Source: Pararge aegeria (taxonomy: Eukaryota; Arthropoda; Insecta; Lepidoptera; Nymphalidae). From it: a DNA stretch of 64,000 nucleotides. Shown here piece after piece: positions 1-12,739 of this stretch. A program made the position numbers and the translations under genes. The DNA is taken from positions 5,518,001 to 5,582,000 of the forward strand of contig NC_053193.1 of NCBI RefSeq assembly GCF_905163445.1, written 5' to 3'. How positions within the stretch are numbered: the first letter of the stretch is position 1; each line of letters begins with the position of its first letter. Below the pieces are notes generated by a model. The model searched no databases, had not been told where the DNA came from, and saw only the letters and a list, made by a program, of their open reading frames with translations.

Positions 1-559
1 CACCTGAAAAGGACTACACGTAAATACACTAGCAGTCATACAACATTATAAGGATTCAGGATGGGAGAACACCAGAAAGTTGTTGAGGACATGAAAATAG
101 AACTTCGGAAATAATCCCAAACACACCTTCGTCACATAACCTAAGCAACATTCAGCATATAAATTGATTACTGATTTTAATCTGTAATTTGACAAAAGCA
201 TACCAATTTGTAAGTCTTCTTAGCTCTGTCCAAAAAAAGACTTTCGTAAAAGGATGTAAAACAAGATAAGTATGTTCATAAGGAGTTTTAAAGTTTTATG
301 TAGAAACACTTTGATTCACTTATACATCTTGCAGATTATAATTAATTATTGACAAGCAGGTAATAACATTGCAAGGACGTGGTACTGAAAAAAGTAGCAC
401 CGATCACTCACTTACTTAGCTTTTTTGGACAGAGCTTACGAAACATGCTGTGCTACATACGTCGCAATAGAATTATAAAACTGCTACATTAAAACTTTTG
501 CCTTACTAAAATAATTACTAAACAGTGTCATGGCATCTAGCCCTATACATATAATATTG

Positions 560-928
560 TTCATCATCACCATCGTCACTTTAAACGATTGACGTCGATT
601 GCTGGACATAGGTCTTTTGTAGGGCGTTCTAAACTCCACGATTCTGGGCCGCGTGTTTCCAGCGGCACCCCTGGACTCGTTTGATGTCGTCTATCCACCT
701 GGTTGGGGATTGACCAACGCTGCGTTTACCGGTGCGGGGTTGCCATACCAACACCTTGGGGATCCCAATGTCCATCAGTTCTCCGAGCTATGTGCCCCGC
801 CTATTGCCACTTCAGCTTCGCGACTCGTTGGGCTGTGTCGGTAACTCTGATTCTTCTACGGATCTCCTAATTTCTGATCACGTAAAGATTCTCCTGGCTC
901 TAACTCTTTCCATAGCTCGCATCATAAA
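560..928 (-). mobile_element. RTE-type LINE 3' fragment (decayed)
   Basis: The reverse complement matches the C-terminal end of the RTE endonuclease/reverse transcriptase family common in Lepidoptera, ending in a (GAT)n tail (seen as CATCATCACCATCG on +). Segments for the GRPPTRW-like and YVQQWTSIG-like ends are recognisable between stops and frameshifts. 5'-truncated. Confidence 0.75.
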
Positions 929-959
929 TTATCACTGTCACATTATATTGTTATTTATT

Positions 960-1272
960 ACATATTATCATCATCTCTTACCCATCGCTGGCCGAGTATC
1001 CTCTCAGAATGTTGTCTCAGAATGAGTTAGGCCGTAGTCCACCTTGTTGGACAATATTAGTAGACTTCAAATGTCTTAGAAAACATTATGGAAAACTCTT
1101 AGACCTGCAGGTTTCCTTACAATGTTTTCTTTTACTAGTAAAGCAACTGCTATTTAATAGTTTAAATGAAAAACGCACATAATATCTCCGACAAACAGAA
1201 ATGCGTGCCGGGAATCGAACTCTGTCCCCCCAAAACGGAGGCTGAATTAAGAACCAGGCAATCACCGCTCAT
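960..1272 (-). mobile_element. tRNA-derived SINE (family F), decayed copy
   Basis: The + strand runs from ATCATCATCTCTTACCC through GGCCGTAGTCCACC and CTCTTAGACCTGCAGG to GTGCCGGGAATCGAACTC and CAATCACCGCTC. Reversed, the right end is a tRNA-like head: A-box-like start, GTTCGATTCCCGGCAC B box. Family F recurs at least eight times in the window. Confidence 0.65.
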
Positions 1273-1602
1273 ATTGTTATTATTATTGTCAAATGCTCGC
1301 TGCATTTTCAAGCCAGGCTGATTCTTTTTGCGAACAATGAGCCGACTCGACTGTCATCCAAAGAAGCAATTAGCACAGGCAATTATATTAAAATCTTCTA
1401 AGTCTTTTGGCATTTAAACTCCATTGTCCTAGGGCCTCCACGACAAAAGCGACATCGTGATGGTAACATGACATTTTGATAACTATCATATTAGTCAAGT
1501 GATTAGGATGTCGGACAAGGGATCACGAGATTCTGAATACGATTCCAGTAGGGCTTGTATGCGCTCCACGGGAGAGTAATTATGTCTACCCTTTAAATCA
1601 TC

Positions 1603-1847
1603 TCATCATCATCATGTCAACCAATCGACGTCCACTGCTGGACATAGGTTTTTTGTAGGGAGTTCCACAATACACGATCCTGGGCCACTTTCCTCCAGCG
1701 GCTCCCAGCGACTCGCCTGATGTCATCAGTCCACCTCGTTGGGGGCCGACCTACGCTGCGCTTACCGGTGCGGGGTCGCCATTCCAGCACCTTAAGACCC
1801 CAACGTCCATCGGTTCTCCGATGTGCCCTGCCCATTGCAACTATCAT
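1603..1847 (-). mobile_element. RTE-type LINE 3' end with open C-terminal frame
   Basis: The 76-codon minus-strand frame at 1617-1847 reads VLEWRPRTGKRSVGRPPTRW, then TDDIRRVAGSRW and YVQQWTSIG at the stop: the conserved C-terminus of RTE endonuclease/reverse transcriptases. The (GAT)n 3' tail is at 1603-1615. Strongly 5'-truncated, so dead as a gene. Confidence 0.85.
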
Positions 1848-2280
1848 CTATCGCGATAAAATATACGAGCAACCGGTAGAGATAATTATCTCATGGCGCG
1901 CATGCTACTTTACTGAGTTAGGCCTAAAAGTCGTTGGTTACACACTCAAATAACCCTCTTAATAATTTGGAACACTAAAAAATGTATATTTCATACCAGC
2001 TACATAATACATTGTCATCTGTATTCAAACTATCTGCGAGGTCGTATATTATTTTTAATCTCTTGTTGACTATTGTGTTTTTATTAAAAAAAGGGCATGA
2101 AAAACTCAACTTCAGCCTAGTTCCAATGTTCGGCAAGCATTCTCGCTGAAGCAATTCATCATCCACTGTTGCTGTCCGCTGCATTCAAAACCCCATTGTT
2201 TTCATTTCCCCTTCCGTATAACAATATCTATATAACTACTATCAAGACTATATAACTATTTTAAAATATTATGTTTTACT

Positions 2281-2790
2281 AGCTACCCGGCCCTGCTACG
2301 GGGATTATAATTAGAAAAAAAGAGTGAAAATACTACCATTGTAAAATTGTTTTTCGATGAGTCGGTTGTTAATATTATTCTTTTCATAATAAAACTTAAT
2401 TACATATAAGTAATTTTTTTTTAATTTAATATTATTTAATTTCCACCAATCCACTTGGGCCAGCGTGGTGGACTAGGGCCTGAACCCTGATTGTGGGAGG
2501 AGATCCGTCCCCTAAATTGGGCCGGTAATGAGTTGATTTGATGATGATGACATACAAAACTTTGTTAGGACGTGAAAAATACTAATGTTCCTCTGAACTA
2601 CCCTCGGGAATTTGTTCCAAGATTTTCCAGGACCAAAAGTAGCCTGTGTTACTCTCCGTCCTTTCAAATAACTCTATACCAAAAATCGAGTTTATTGATT
2701 ACTTAGTTAAATCGTGAAGCTAGGGCTATTAAACAAACAATCACACTTTCGCATTTATAATATTAATAGTTAGGATATAAACTGTCGGTA
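2281..2790. repeat. Unclassified lepidopteran interspersed repeat containing a SINE F 3' end
   Basis: The stretch opens with AGCTACCCGGCCCTGCTACGG and ends with TTATAATATTAATAGTTAGG, a pairing seen at both ends of a common lepidopteran repeat; related ends occur near 18200 and 28030. A SINE F 3' portion with a (GAT)n tail lies inside, at 2444-2552. Class not determined. Confidence 0.4.
2444..2552 (+). mobile_element. SINE family F, 3' portion
   Basis: CACCAATCCACTTGGGCCAGCGTGG to GGGCCGGTAATGAGTTG and GATGATGATGA matches the 3' half of SINE F. The tRNA-like head is missing. Confidence 0.6.
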
Positions 2791-2925
2791 AATTTTTTCC
2801 AAACAATGTTGAGAATCGCATCAAATCGGTTGCATGGGTGAGGCGGAGCAGATAAAAGCCAGACGCGATAAGTGACTCTGTTTTTTTACTTTGTAATAAT
2901 TAAAGTTGGTCAATTTCAGACTCCT

Positions 2926-2943
2926 CTTCTTCTTCTTCTTCTT
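2926..2943. repeat. (TTC)n microsatellite
   Basis: About six TTC units; probably a simple repeat, possibly the tail of a lost element. Confidence 0.8.
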
Positions 2944-3074
2944 GCCCTTATCCCACAAGGGGAGATCAGCATGTATTCTTCAAACTTGAACACGGGTTGT
3001 AACTTAAACATAACACCAGTTAAGTTTAAGTTACATATCCAAATTGCTTAAGGTACTTTTTTTTTATTACAACT

Positions 3075-3310
3075 TAAACCTAAAGCTACGAGGGTTCCAA
3101 AGAGGGCGCCCTGGTCTAAGAAGAGCCCACAAAAAACTTAGTCGGTTACATTTTTCTTGATTATTGCCATCTCACAGTAAATAAATATTAAGCTTTGAAG
3201 TAACAGCAATTAACACCAAAGTTTTTTGTCGTTTAAGTATTCCTTAACATTATACTAGGATTTTTGTGTAAGCTTACGTTTTATAAAAACTTTGAACTTA
3301 TTGCATAGAT
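3075..3310 (-). mobile_element. LINE-B (jockey/CR1-like) 3'-UTR fragment
   Basis: It shares AAAGCTACGAGGGTTCC, CCTGGTCTAAGAAGAGCCCAC and AACTTAG..CGGTT with the 3' UTR that follows the reverse transcriptase frame at 21341-21943, in the opposite orientation. Tail lost. Confidence 0.7.
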
Positions 3311-3319
3311 TTCTTTCGG

Positions 3320-5860
3320 TAATTTATTAAAAATAATAAACAATTGCCCTTGAATAAATTAGGTAACTTTATGCAGCCTAGTAAACTGCACAACGAGTTT
3401 ATTATTGCTTCCAGTATTTATATTGTTACTACACATAATACATAAATTACATTTTCAAATATGTAATGACTGTGTACCGTCATTATTTTATTTCTTCAAA
3501 TTTATCCGTATTTATTTCACAAGCAGACTGATTTGGATTAAAATATTCCGTAATTTCCACGAAATCACACCACATTAACGCTATTGTGAGTGAATGTGAG
3601 TGGTTTACAACAACAAGTTGCACGTGTAAGCTTGTTGCATATTCCATCGTGTTGTAGTCTAGAACGGTAAATACGTTTCGTGAATTTTCAGTCCAGCTTA
3701 AGGGTGCGCATTAAGTATTTATGTGACGGCAATAGCTTGAAAACTATAGACACAATAGTGCTGATTCTGTTGTACACTTCTGAGCTAAACTTAACTGACA
3801 GGTCTAAAATTAGGTATACCCATTGATTTAATATGCCACATATACCATTGTGAAAAACAAATTTTTCTATTTACCTTACCGAATCAGGCGGAGTCATTCT
3901 AATTACAATGAGTAAAATGCGAAGGGGTTTTTTTGAAGTAATACTTACTTTTGGCGCGTTAGGGAAAAATGATGAGAGTAAATTTTTACGATGCGAGCGC
4001 ACACCGCCACGAAAAACCGACACCCTGAAGTTAGCTATAGTCAACAATTTTGTTTTTCAATAAAAGATTTGACACAAGTTTGCGGGCTCATTTCGGTGAT
4101 TTAATTGATTCAATTGTACAAACAAAAATCTCAAATTTTAATGATGAAACTTGGTTTTCCGATAGTGAGATAACTACTAATTAACCTTTTTTTTTTTTAA
4201 ATGATAGCTTGCCTCTATCACCAACTCATTAGGAACTTTTCTAGGCTTTTTTATCACACTAATCCAGTCCACTAATTTTCTACATTTAACTTGGCACCGA
4301 TAATTTTTTTCTTGCTTTTTAGTTGTGTTACAAAGTTATGGAGTTCTTCCGGCACTTCACCATCAGTTCCTTTATTATGAAGAGCTTACATTGCTTACCT
4401 GCATAATCGAAGCGCAACTAGTGAAATACTTATTATTCTATAGTTTCTGTAGCCATCGGCATCATCAGTTTGACGTGACTAAATGGTACGTTTCGAAAGA
4501 AAATGCTCAAGTTACATTTAAAGAAAAAATTATATACTAAACGAAAAAAGAATCATAAAAACCGGTGTATAATTGACGAAGTAATCGCGTCGAAGACACA
4601 GTCGAATTGAGAGCCTCCTCTTAAGTCTATTGAAAATGAATTGAGAATGACCATTGGGCTTTTTAAGCAGGAATAATTTTCATCCTTGTTCAGTTCAAGG
4701 ATAGGAGTTAAGGATTGATCGTGAATTGTTATAGTTCCCGTATGACCCTCCGACGATGCAATCAATGTTCTTACAATTTCAAATAGACAAACTTGCTAGA
4801 ACATCGTGCGTTAGTCAACGAAAACGTAAAGTACCGTAACAAATCGTAAAATTACCTGTCTATGAAGACTTTGTAAGACCAGCCCGATCGTAACTGTGAG
4901 GAATTCAGTCGAGTTCTCATTTTTCAAAGAAAAAAAATCCGGTCCAATTTCATTTCGTGGCAGCCCATTAAGTTGAGCTCAACCTAATTTGCATTTACGT
5001 GCATATTTGTGTACTGCATCATTCAAATGTTTACATCAGGGGTAGTTCCAACAACCTCTATTTCTAGGTTCATTTGTATGTTTGAATTTTTTTTGTAAGA
5101 ATATTTATCGCAGCTATCAGTATCATCATCGTCATAATGCTATAATATCTCACTGTGTGTAATATAAAAGCTCAAGTAAACCTTAGACACACTGCGTGTA
5201 ATAATACACATCTTCTTTTATATATCCTGCTCTGATGCGTATTGGCTTCAATATACGTTTTTATTTTACAAAAATATAACACAATTGATCATTTTGGCTG
5301 AATAATAAGAACTTAATAGAATAAAAAAAAGGAAGTTCTCAATTTAATCGTATTTTTTTAACTTTTATTTTACCCCAACCGATTTGAAAAATATTTTATA
5401 TTAGTAAAACTTTTAGATTGGACCCATAGAAGTTTTATCGTGACCAGTTCAGAACTATGATTTTGAAAGCAAAATAACTGGAAAAATATGCCATTTCCCT
5501 ATGCCATTGCTGTTTGTTTATATGAGTTACAATCAACAAAGCCGATTTTATTCAATATTCAATATTAAATAACAAATCCATTTATATAATGAAATACAAT
5601 CCAAGTGTTCAATGAATAATGAAATAGTATAGACAGCCTTTATTTCAGTGGTCAGCCTTCCTCAGTTTTACAGGTAAAATACACAAGGGACCAATTGGTG
5701 AGAGACTGACAAAAGTTTATGTTTGTATTATCACATGTTAGTTATGTACAACCTTACCGCTCTCTCGCCTCGCTCGCTCTCTGAGGCACTGATAGGTAAC
5801 GCAAATTTCCTACACTGCATTGTTACAATTACTATCACGTAAGATCGCAATCAAGCTCTT
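3320..5860. other. No gene or confident repeat seen
   Basis: AT-rich sequence. Short open frames (for example 4325-4540 and 4553-4765 minus) show no recognisable motif or codon pattern. Confidence 0.5.
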
Positions 5861-5914
5861 ACTTCAACTGGCTTGGAAACCAATATAAATCGATTTCTTC
5901 GGGTCTCCTACCAC

Positions 5915-5974
5915 AATGGGATTTGAGAAGGGGTTAAGGCTTAATGCGTCCACCTCGCTGGCCCAGAACGGATT
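5915..5974 (-). mobile_element. SINE F fragment interrupted by an RTE copy
   Basis: TGAGAAGGGGTTAAGGC and CACCTCGCTGGCCCAGAACGGATT match SINE F. It stops at CGGATT, where the RTE tail begins; GCGGATTGGTAGG resumes at 6382. Confidence 0.55.
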
Positions 5975-6381
5975 CATAATCATTATCACTACAAACGATT
6001 TATGGCCACTGCTGGACGTAGGTCTTTCACAGGGTCTTTGTAGACCTAACCTAACTCCACGATTCTCAGCCGTTTGTTTCCAGCGGCTCCCCGCGACTCT
6101 TTTGATGTCGTCGATCCATCTGGTTGGGGGTCGACCAACGCTGCGTTTACCTGTGCGGGGTTGGCATTCCAACACCTTGGGACCACAACGTCCATCGGTT
6201 CTCCGAGCTAAGTGTCCCGCCTCTTGCCACGTCAGCTTCGCGAACTATGGCGGTAACTCTAGTTCTTCTACGGATCTCCTCATTTCCGATTTGATCACGT
6301 AGAGATACTCCTAGCATAGCTGTTTCCGTCGCCTGCTGAGTGACCCTGATCCTTCTTATGAGGCCCATAGTTAGCGACCAC
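5975..6381 (-). mobile_element. RTE-type LINE 3' fragment inserted in a SINE
   Basis: The minus strand reads MGLIRRIRVTQQATETAML, then SLRDQIGNEEIRRRTRVT in one frame and MLECQPRTGKRSVGRPPTRW in another, so there is at least one frameshift. The copy reaches upstream of MGLIRR into TGGTCGCTAACT (WSLT). CGGATT flanks both sides, a plausible short target duplication within SINE F. Confidence 0.75.
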
Positions 6382-6394
6382 GCGGATTGGTAGG

Positions 6395-6484
6395 TTTAAT
6401 TTAATTAACTATCACATTTCATAAATATTCTATACTAAGGAAGTCTTAGAGTAAAGGGCAATTATTACCCTAGGCAGTTTAATT
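6395..6484. repeat. 90-bp repeat shared with 7587-7680
   Basis: TTAATTAACTATCAC through CTATACTAAGGAAGTCTTAG and GTAATTATTACCCTAGGCAG-like sequence occurs at both places with few differences. Nature unknown; probably a dispersed element. Confidence 0.6.
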
Positions 6485-6904
6485 GGTTTATGTTCAATAA
6501 ATATAGCATTCATGGCTTCAATCATAAATGTTTTATTTAAATACAATTATACTAATAAATCCCTTTACTGGGATACTTAAGCTTGAATACCTAGATAGAA
6601 TTAGTGCACAGCTAAGTTTCTTGCCGGCTTCTTCTCGGTACAATCTGCCTTCCGAACCGGTGGTAGAGTCACTACAAATGGACAGACTTGACGTTTCGAA
6701 AGTGCTTATATTAGGCCTACTTGAAATAAATGAATTTTGACACTGTATAACACTACTTAGCCAATAAGCGTCGACGTGAACACTTTTGTCTTGAAAATAC
6801 TTACGAAGGCGTTTTCACTAAACAGGCTGTGAAATTACAAAAGACCAGCAGTCTTGCAATAAAGATTTATTAAGAAAAAAAACTGTGTATACAAATGTGT
6901 ATAC

Positions 6905-7172
6905 ACATTTCATTACTATCGCCCCATTACCGACCCACTACAGGGATCGGGTCTCTTTTCAGAATGAGAAGGGTTTAGGTCTTAGTCTTTGAGAATTTTA
7001 TAGAGAACTCTCAGATATGCAGGTTTCCTAACTGCCTGATGCTTTCCTTGACCGTTGAAGCAAGTGATATTTTAATTACTTAAATCGCATATAACTTAGA
7101 AAAGTTATCTGTGATTAGAACTCGGCTTCCCGAAAGTAAAGTCGAATTCCTACCCACTGGGCTATCACCGCT
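6905..7172 (-). mobile_element. SINE family F, near-complete copy
   Basis: CCCATTACCGACCCACTACAGGG, GAGAAGGGTTTAGG, TTTTATAGAGAACTCTCAG and CCTTGACCGTTGAAGC lead to the reversed tRNA-like head ending CTATCACCGCTT. Confidence 0.7.
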
Positions 7173-7257
7173 TCCTACATTACATATACAGTAGATACAT
7201 TTTGCGGAGTCAAAATATCCTATTTCAGCCGGTCTCTAAGATACTTGCAATCTTAAA

Positions 7258-8150
7258 ATTTTGTGAAGATCAGATTTGCTGCTAAGTCGTAGGTAATTAA
7301 GTAACACAGACGTACAGCCAAATATCGTCAAATTAGTCGTAAAGCTCTAGCGCACTATGGTGGCAGAGCTCGTCCGGGGAAGAACTACCAAGTAGCATTG
7401 TTTTAATACTATGTTCTGGTCTGAAGGACGTGTTATTACTGGAAGCTTAGCTTAGACTAAAAGTCAAAGAGAGGTTATCGTCAACTGTGCAGATATAAAT
7501 CCTCAAGTTCTTTGGAATTATAACTATGAATAAACACTTCATGGAACGACTCGTTGTCCAGGGGAAAGTGGAAGGCAAACGGTCAAAGGTTAATTGAATT
7601 AACTATCACTTTTTATAAACTTTCTATACTAAGGAAGTCTTAGAGTAATGGGTAATTATTACCCTAGGCAGTTTAATTTTGTGAAGATCGAATTTCTACA
7701 AAGGTACATAAGTAACACAGCCACACAGCCAAATATCGACAAATTATCAGTAAAGCTTATTGTGGAAAAGCTCGTCCGGGGAAGTACTAGCAAGTTGTAT
7801 TGTTGTAATACTGTGTTCTGGTCGGAAGGGCGTTTTATTACAGGCACATGAGACTAAAAGACTCAGACTAAAAGTCAAAGAGATGTTATCATCGACTGCA
7901 GATATAAAGTTCTTTAGAATTATAACTAGGAATAAACACTCCATGGAACGCCTCGTTGTCCGGCGGAAAGTGGAAGGCAAACCATCACGCGGTCGATCAC
8001 CCACGCGTTGGACAGACATAATAAAAGCTGCAACACAAACCTCCATAGTCCAATGTTCCCGGAACGCTGAAGACCGCAACAAGTGGAGGCGCATCGCGGG
8101 GGCTGCTGTAGCTATAGAAAATGTACCACGGCCACTCTGTCAAGAGTGAA
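7258..8150 (+). mobile_element. LINE-type element 3' region, internally duplicated
   Basis: Two copies of one segment lie in direct order (about 7258-7585 and 7680-7980), each with GAGCTCGTCCGGGGAAG-like, GTTCTGGTC..AAGG and AACACT.CATGGAACG blocks. The second copy runs on in a frame (7760-8149) that reads RLVVRRKVEGKPSRGRSPTRW, then AEDRNKWRRIAGAA. This is the kind of C-terminus found in non-LTR retrotransposon polyproteins. A related non-coding segment occurs near 38430. Clade not assigned. Confidence 0.6.
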
Positions 8151-8199
8151 TGACTAAGGAAGAGCAAGCTTAGCACCTACGCCTAAGGTCGATGGACAC

Positions 8200-10285
8200 A
8201 GGGCGCGGGCGGCACGTTGCAAGACGTGTTTCTTGTATGCGCAGCAAGGTACCGCGTGGGGCATTTATAGGCGATGGTTTCTTATTAACCATCAGTCCTT
8301 TATCCCCTCGGATTGATACTACTAATATGGATATCACTTATAGATATTAGAATGTTACATAAAGTAACAAAATGTTTGGTAAAGTACACAGTGTCATGTG
8401 TTTCTATTGGAATATGTCGATGTCGATTTCACCGAAAGCTATACTCTAATCAATCGACGAGCAAAAGTATATTCAAAGTGCTGACAGCGCCCATTCAGCT
8501 ATCGGGCGGAAACCATTAGCGCCCTTGCCACAAAATGTTCCCATACAGCACACAACATCTCTTACTAAAACGTTACAAACAAAATTAAACCAAATAGCAA
8601 AAAGCACAAGGTGCAAAATCCGTTGCATCAAATTAACCTGGAAAATGTTTATTAAAACACCACATACTGAAATCTTGGCTTACCATAACGCCAAACCAAA
8701 TCGAACCTTGATTTTACTAATGCAAGAAACAAAATCGAATGACTGAAATCATACCTTAATTATACAATGTCTTTTGTCAATTGGGATGCCTTCTAAATAA
8801 TTTGCAATCGTATAGTAAGAGTTTGAGGGTAGATAATTGAATGTCACGCTTAGTTGCTTCTTGCAAGTCACTTCTCTATAACTAAAATGAACTCTATTGC
8901 AGTCGAAGTATAGTTTAAAGTTGGATATGAGCACAATATTCTTCATAACTCCTTTAATTAAGTGATATTGGATGGATCATTGCAAGCACGGGCTTTTAAT
9001 TGAGGGCAAATAATTGTCTGAACTAGGTCGATACGGCTTCACTTTTTTCGATCTTAATTATTATTTCATAAACATAACTTGTAATTTTATAGGTCATTTT
9101 TTATTTAATACTCTCATGTCTAATATATTTTTATATTTTATCAAACTGAATGAATAAATGGACAAAAGTAAAGCGTTGAAGTAGGTACGCTGTGTATTGT
9201 CACGTTTTCTCATTTGTAACTTGTTGTCAGAGTGTTACAAAAAACTGCGTAACTATTCCGACTTTGTGGCAAATTAATTAATAATCTAATACTAGGATCC
9301 AAACCAATTTTTCAGAACAAAAAATACCGTTCAATCGCTTTAACGTGACTGAGTGACAAGCATTTTTATTCACACGATTTCTCACGTTATGGAGTGTTAT
9401 GGTTGGAATATTATTTTTTGGAGGATCTCGCTTGGATCCACACCAAAAATAAATAAAATTTGAAACTACACCCTAAGTGCAAATAAATTCTTTCACAAAG
9501 CTTTAGCGAAAGGTCATCATTGTCGCGGAGACTTTGTTATATATTATAATAACTTATGCCGTCGCGTTAAGTCTATCTTCCACATAGAGTGCGAAAGAAA
9601 GACACGAGATCGAAGTTTCGTATTCCCCTACTTTTTTACTTACCCAAAACGGAGCCTATTCGATTATTTATAGCATGAAAATATAAAGAAAAATTGTTTG
9701 TTGTTATTGTTTTTTCATGTTTTTTTTTCCAAAATTTGTCTTTGAGTCATCTAAACATAGCGATAAAAAAGTGAATTTGAGACTGTCAGATTACGAGTAT
9801 CTTTAAGATTTAGCTTTACAAGAAAAGGCAGTGATAGCGACAAGTCAACACTAGACTAAAATTTTACAAAAAAAATGTATTGGTCTAGAGATATTATCCA
9901 GGCAGATAGGGGAATAGATTTTTATGTAGGAACCCATCTATACTTTTCTCTTAGGTAAAAAATAAAAATAAGCCGAAAAAGAAACCATTGCTGATAATAT
10001 TTCACCTCGAGCTTTGTAAATTTACACCAGTCACGCTCCATTGAATTGATGATACCGTAGAAATAAGCAAAAACAAATTCCGTGTTACTAAGTAAGGCAT
10101 TAGTCGAAAAATGATAAAATAACGACAGTTTATCAGCGACTAAGCACATTGACATTAACCTTTATTAAAATATATTTTTGTCTCTGCCAATTCAAACTAG
10201 CCAAGGTCCAAGCTTTCCGTTTTGACCTTTAAGATTTATGGTTACGAAGAACTAGTTGTGTAGAAATAAGCTGCAAACATACGTC
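8200..10285. other. No gene or confident repeat seen
   Basis: AT-rich sequence with scattered chance frames (8313-8519, 8525-8746, 9922-10155 minus). None has recognisable domain content. Confidence 0.5.
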
Positions 10286-10552
10286 TCATAGCAGGCCTGG
10301 CACAAATACCTCAGCCTCGGATGGAGAACTCCTCAAACCTCTGGTATGGAGAATTTAAATACGAACTTATATAAGCTAAATCCTAGAGCACACAAGTAAT
10401 GTTAGAACTTAGCTCCTTAGTTTTGTAATTATTTTGTTTGCATTAATTAAAAACGCACATAGCTCCGAAAAGATAGAGGTGCGTGCCGGGGATTCAACTT
10501 GGTCTATGGCAATAGTGAGGCCGATGCTCTAACCACTACGTAATCACGGCTT
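10286..10552 (-). mobile_element. SINE family F, decayed copy
   Basis: AAAACGCACATAGCTCCGAAAAG, GAGGTGCGTGCCGGGGATTC and CTAACCACTACGTAATCACGGC form the reversed tRNA-like head. The 3' half is degraded. Confidence 0.65.
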
Positions 10553-11127
10553 TATCAAAAATATGTTACGTTGTACCAATTATTGTTTTTTATATAAATT
10601 TCATATAAATTAAGGTCACTCACGGTCAGCATTAAGACGAGTAACAGACAACTTAACTACCAAATGGCTGAACGTGGATTGCGAAATTTTGGATAATATT
10701 ACTTGAGTATATTCTAGAGGCCTTTTGAAAAGACTTTTTAAAATTCTACCTTTTAGGGGTTAATAGTAAAGTCTCCCGTGTGTGAATCACCATTTGATTC
10801 ACGTATGTTATGTCAGGGAGTCGATGTAAACCTAGATATCGATCGACGTTCTAATAAGGCTTATTAAAACATTAAACTGCTTAGCAACTTGTCGTTTGTG
10901 CAAATAATCATCGACATCGGATTTGATAATGCTCCATTTGATAATACTGGATACCGGCCTCTCATAGGAAAGACTGGTTTAATGACATGTAAGTGATAAT
11001 AATCGGGATGCCTCTATATGCTCTCCGAGTTCAGGAAATGGACAACGTGGCTTCGGACTGGTACTCAGAGTCAATGACAGAATAGCCCTATACTTAAAAG
11101 TTTTTGCGCGACCCGGAAATGCAGCTC

Positions 11128-11300
11128 CGGTCCATCATTTCAACTGATCGGCGCCTCTTTCTGGACATAGGTTTTGTCAGGATTTTGAAACAATCACGGG
11201 AGATCCAAAGCTCTGCATTCACAAAAAAGGACCACCACTCGAGGACCTTGCAACCTCAGGTCGAATATAATAACCACCAAACCATCAGAAAACAGTTTGT
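11128..11300 (-). mobile_element. Probable degenerate RTE LINE 3' end
   Basis: CATCATTTCAACTGATCGGC and CTGGACATAGGTTTTGTCAGG resemble the 3' tail region of the RTE copies elsewhere in the window. The rest is too diverged to align by eye. Confidence 0.4.
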
Positions 11301-11939
11301 AATCTATTCCTAGAATTATTTATTTTTATAATCCACCCTGAAAAATGTCTCCATCCTAGAAACTTCATTAAAAATGTGCCAAAGTTGACAATTAATCTAC
11401 TGATTGGAAGGTTAATTCTACCGGCTCATAAACGTAACTGAAGTGGAATTTGAACACAAAGGAGCGACAAAGGACCACAGCCGGTCCTTTGTCAAAGAGC
11501 GACACCGCTACGTCATCAGTCAGCCGGTCATTGATCGACCACATCGATATCTGCATAGCGTAGAGCCTTGACACAACGCCGGCCTCCGATATCACTGTTC
11601 ACTGTTCAACTTTTACCTCTCAAAGACAAGAGGTGATAGGAATCTTTCGCGTCGCTAGTAATTTAACTCGGAACACGCTTTTTAATTATAAAAATTATTT
11701 ATAAATGAACGTAACCTAAAAATTTCAGATAGTAGATTGAATTGAGTCCTAACCCTATCTTCAGAGAAAAATAGTACGAAAAGGATAGCACTATTGATTG
11801 ATATATACACATATTAGATTGATCCGAGGAGACTCGAATTTGATGCTCGTCACTCACCTCCAACTTTTTAAAGCTATATGTATTTTTGATAAAAAAAAAT
11901 GCCTTAGAGTGTTCCAAAGTGTCCTCTTTTTCATTTTAA

Positions 11940-12313
11940 ATCTATAGACAAGCTTGACTGCAATCACACCTGATAGTAAGTGATGATGCAGCCTAAGATG
12001 AAGCGCGCTTGCCTAGAAGATGCCTATTCACTCTTGATTTGAAGGTACCCAGATTATAAGTATTGGGGAAGACGGAAGATAGGAGGGCCTTTGCGGTGCG
12101 GATCAGAAAGGAAGAAGCATAACGCTTCGTACGTGTTGATGGTATTTCAACAACGTAACGATGCAGATTCTTTCGGTACCTCGCAGTTCTATGGTAGAAA
12201 GGAGATGGTTTGACCAATCGTGAGCACACTCTTTCCAAATGTATCTTGTAGAATACAGCCAAACAAGCAACCTTGTGCCGGTGTTCAAGGCTTTGAAGTC
12301 TACTGACGCCCAA
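11940..12313 (-). mobile_element. LINE-C (jockey/CR1-like) C-terminus, 106-codon frame
   Basis: The minus frame 11993-12313 reads LQSLEHRHKVACLAVFYKIH, then HHRTARYRKNLHRYVVEIPS-like sequence and FPNTYNLGTFKSRVNRHLLG before the stop. This matches the end of a non-LTR reverse transcriptase polyprotein. The frame is intact but 5'-truncated. A second copy lies at 35178-35490 and a third fragment abuts exon 5 of the gene at 44762. Confidence 0.8.
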
Positions 12314-12692
12314 AGTTGTGTGTAGCCTACATATCAGGACTACGGCCTTAACCCATCTGATCCTTCGAGAGCTGATCCCTGTACTAGATCAGCAATGGTT
12401 TGACGATAATGTTAAAGCTGGTAAATAGCGTTCTATTCTTCGTGCTACCAAGTAGTCCTACTTAACCCAAGAATATGCAGATATTACAAGAAGTTTGAAG
12501 CGACTAAAGTAGCATATAAGCGACATGTGTCACAAGTATCAAAACCTCATTAACGCTAGACTCCGCTGAGAAGTTGAGAGCATACATGCGATAGATAGGT
12601 ACTTCGTTATCTCCCCGCTCACTGGATCATAAATGATTGATGGCAATAAGCCAAGAGGAACTACAAGCTTTAAGGGTAGTCGCAAACTACTT

Positions 12693-12739
12693 AATTTATG
12701 CACGCAGATGGTCTTTACAGCAATCTGCGTGCATAAATT
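12693..12739. repeat. Short-spacer palindrome, 17-bp perfect arms
   Basis: AATTTATGCACGCAGAT at 12693-12709 is the exact reverse complement of 12723-12739, with a 13-base spacer. Confidence 0.9.

Noticed and set aside
208..450. Inverted pair AGCTCTGTCCAAAAAA (about 223) and its complement near 420, about 200 bases apart.
   Set aside because: It could be an old foldback element, but the flanking pairing is poor and no second copy was seen.
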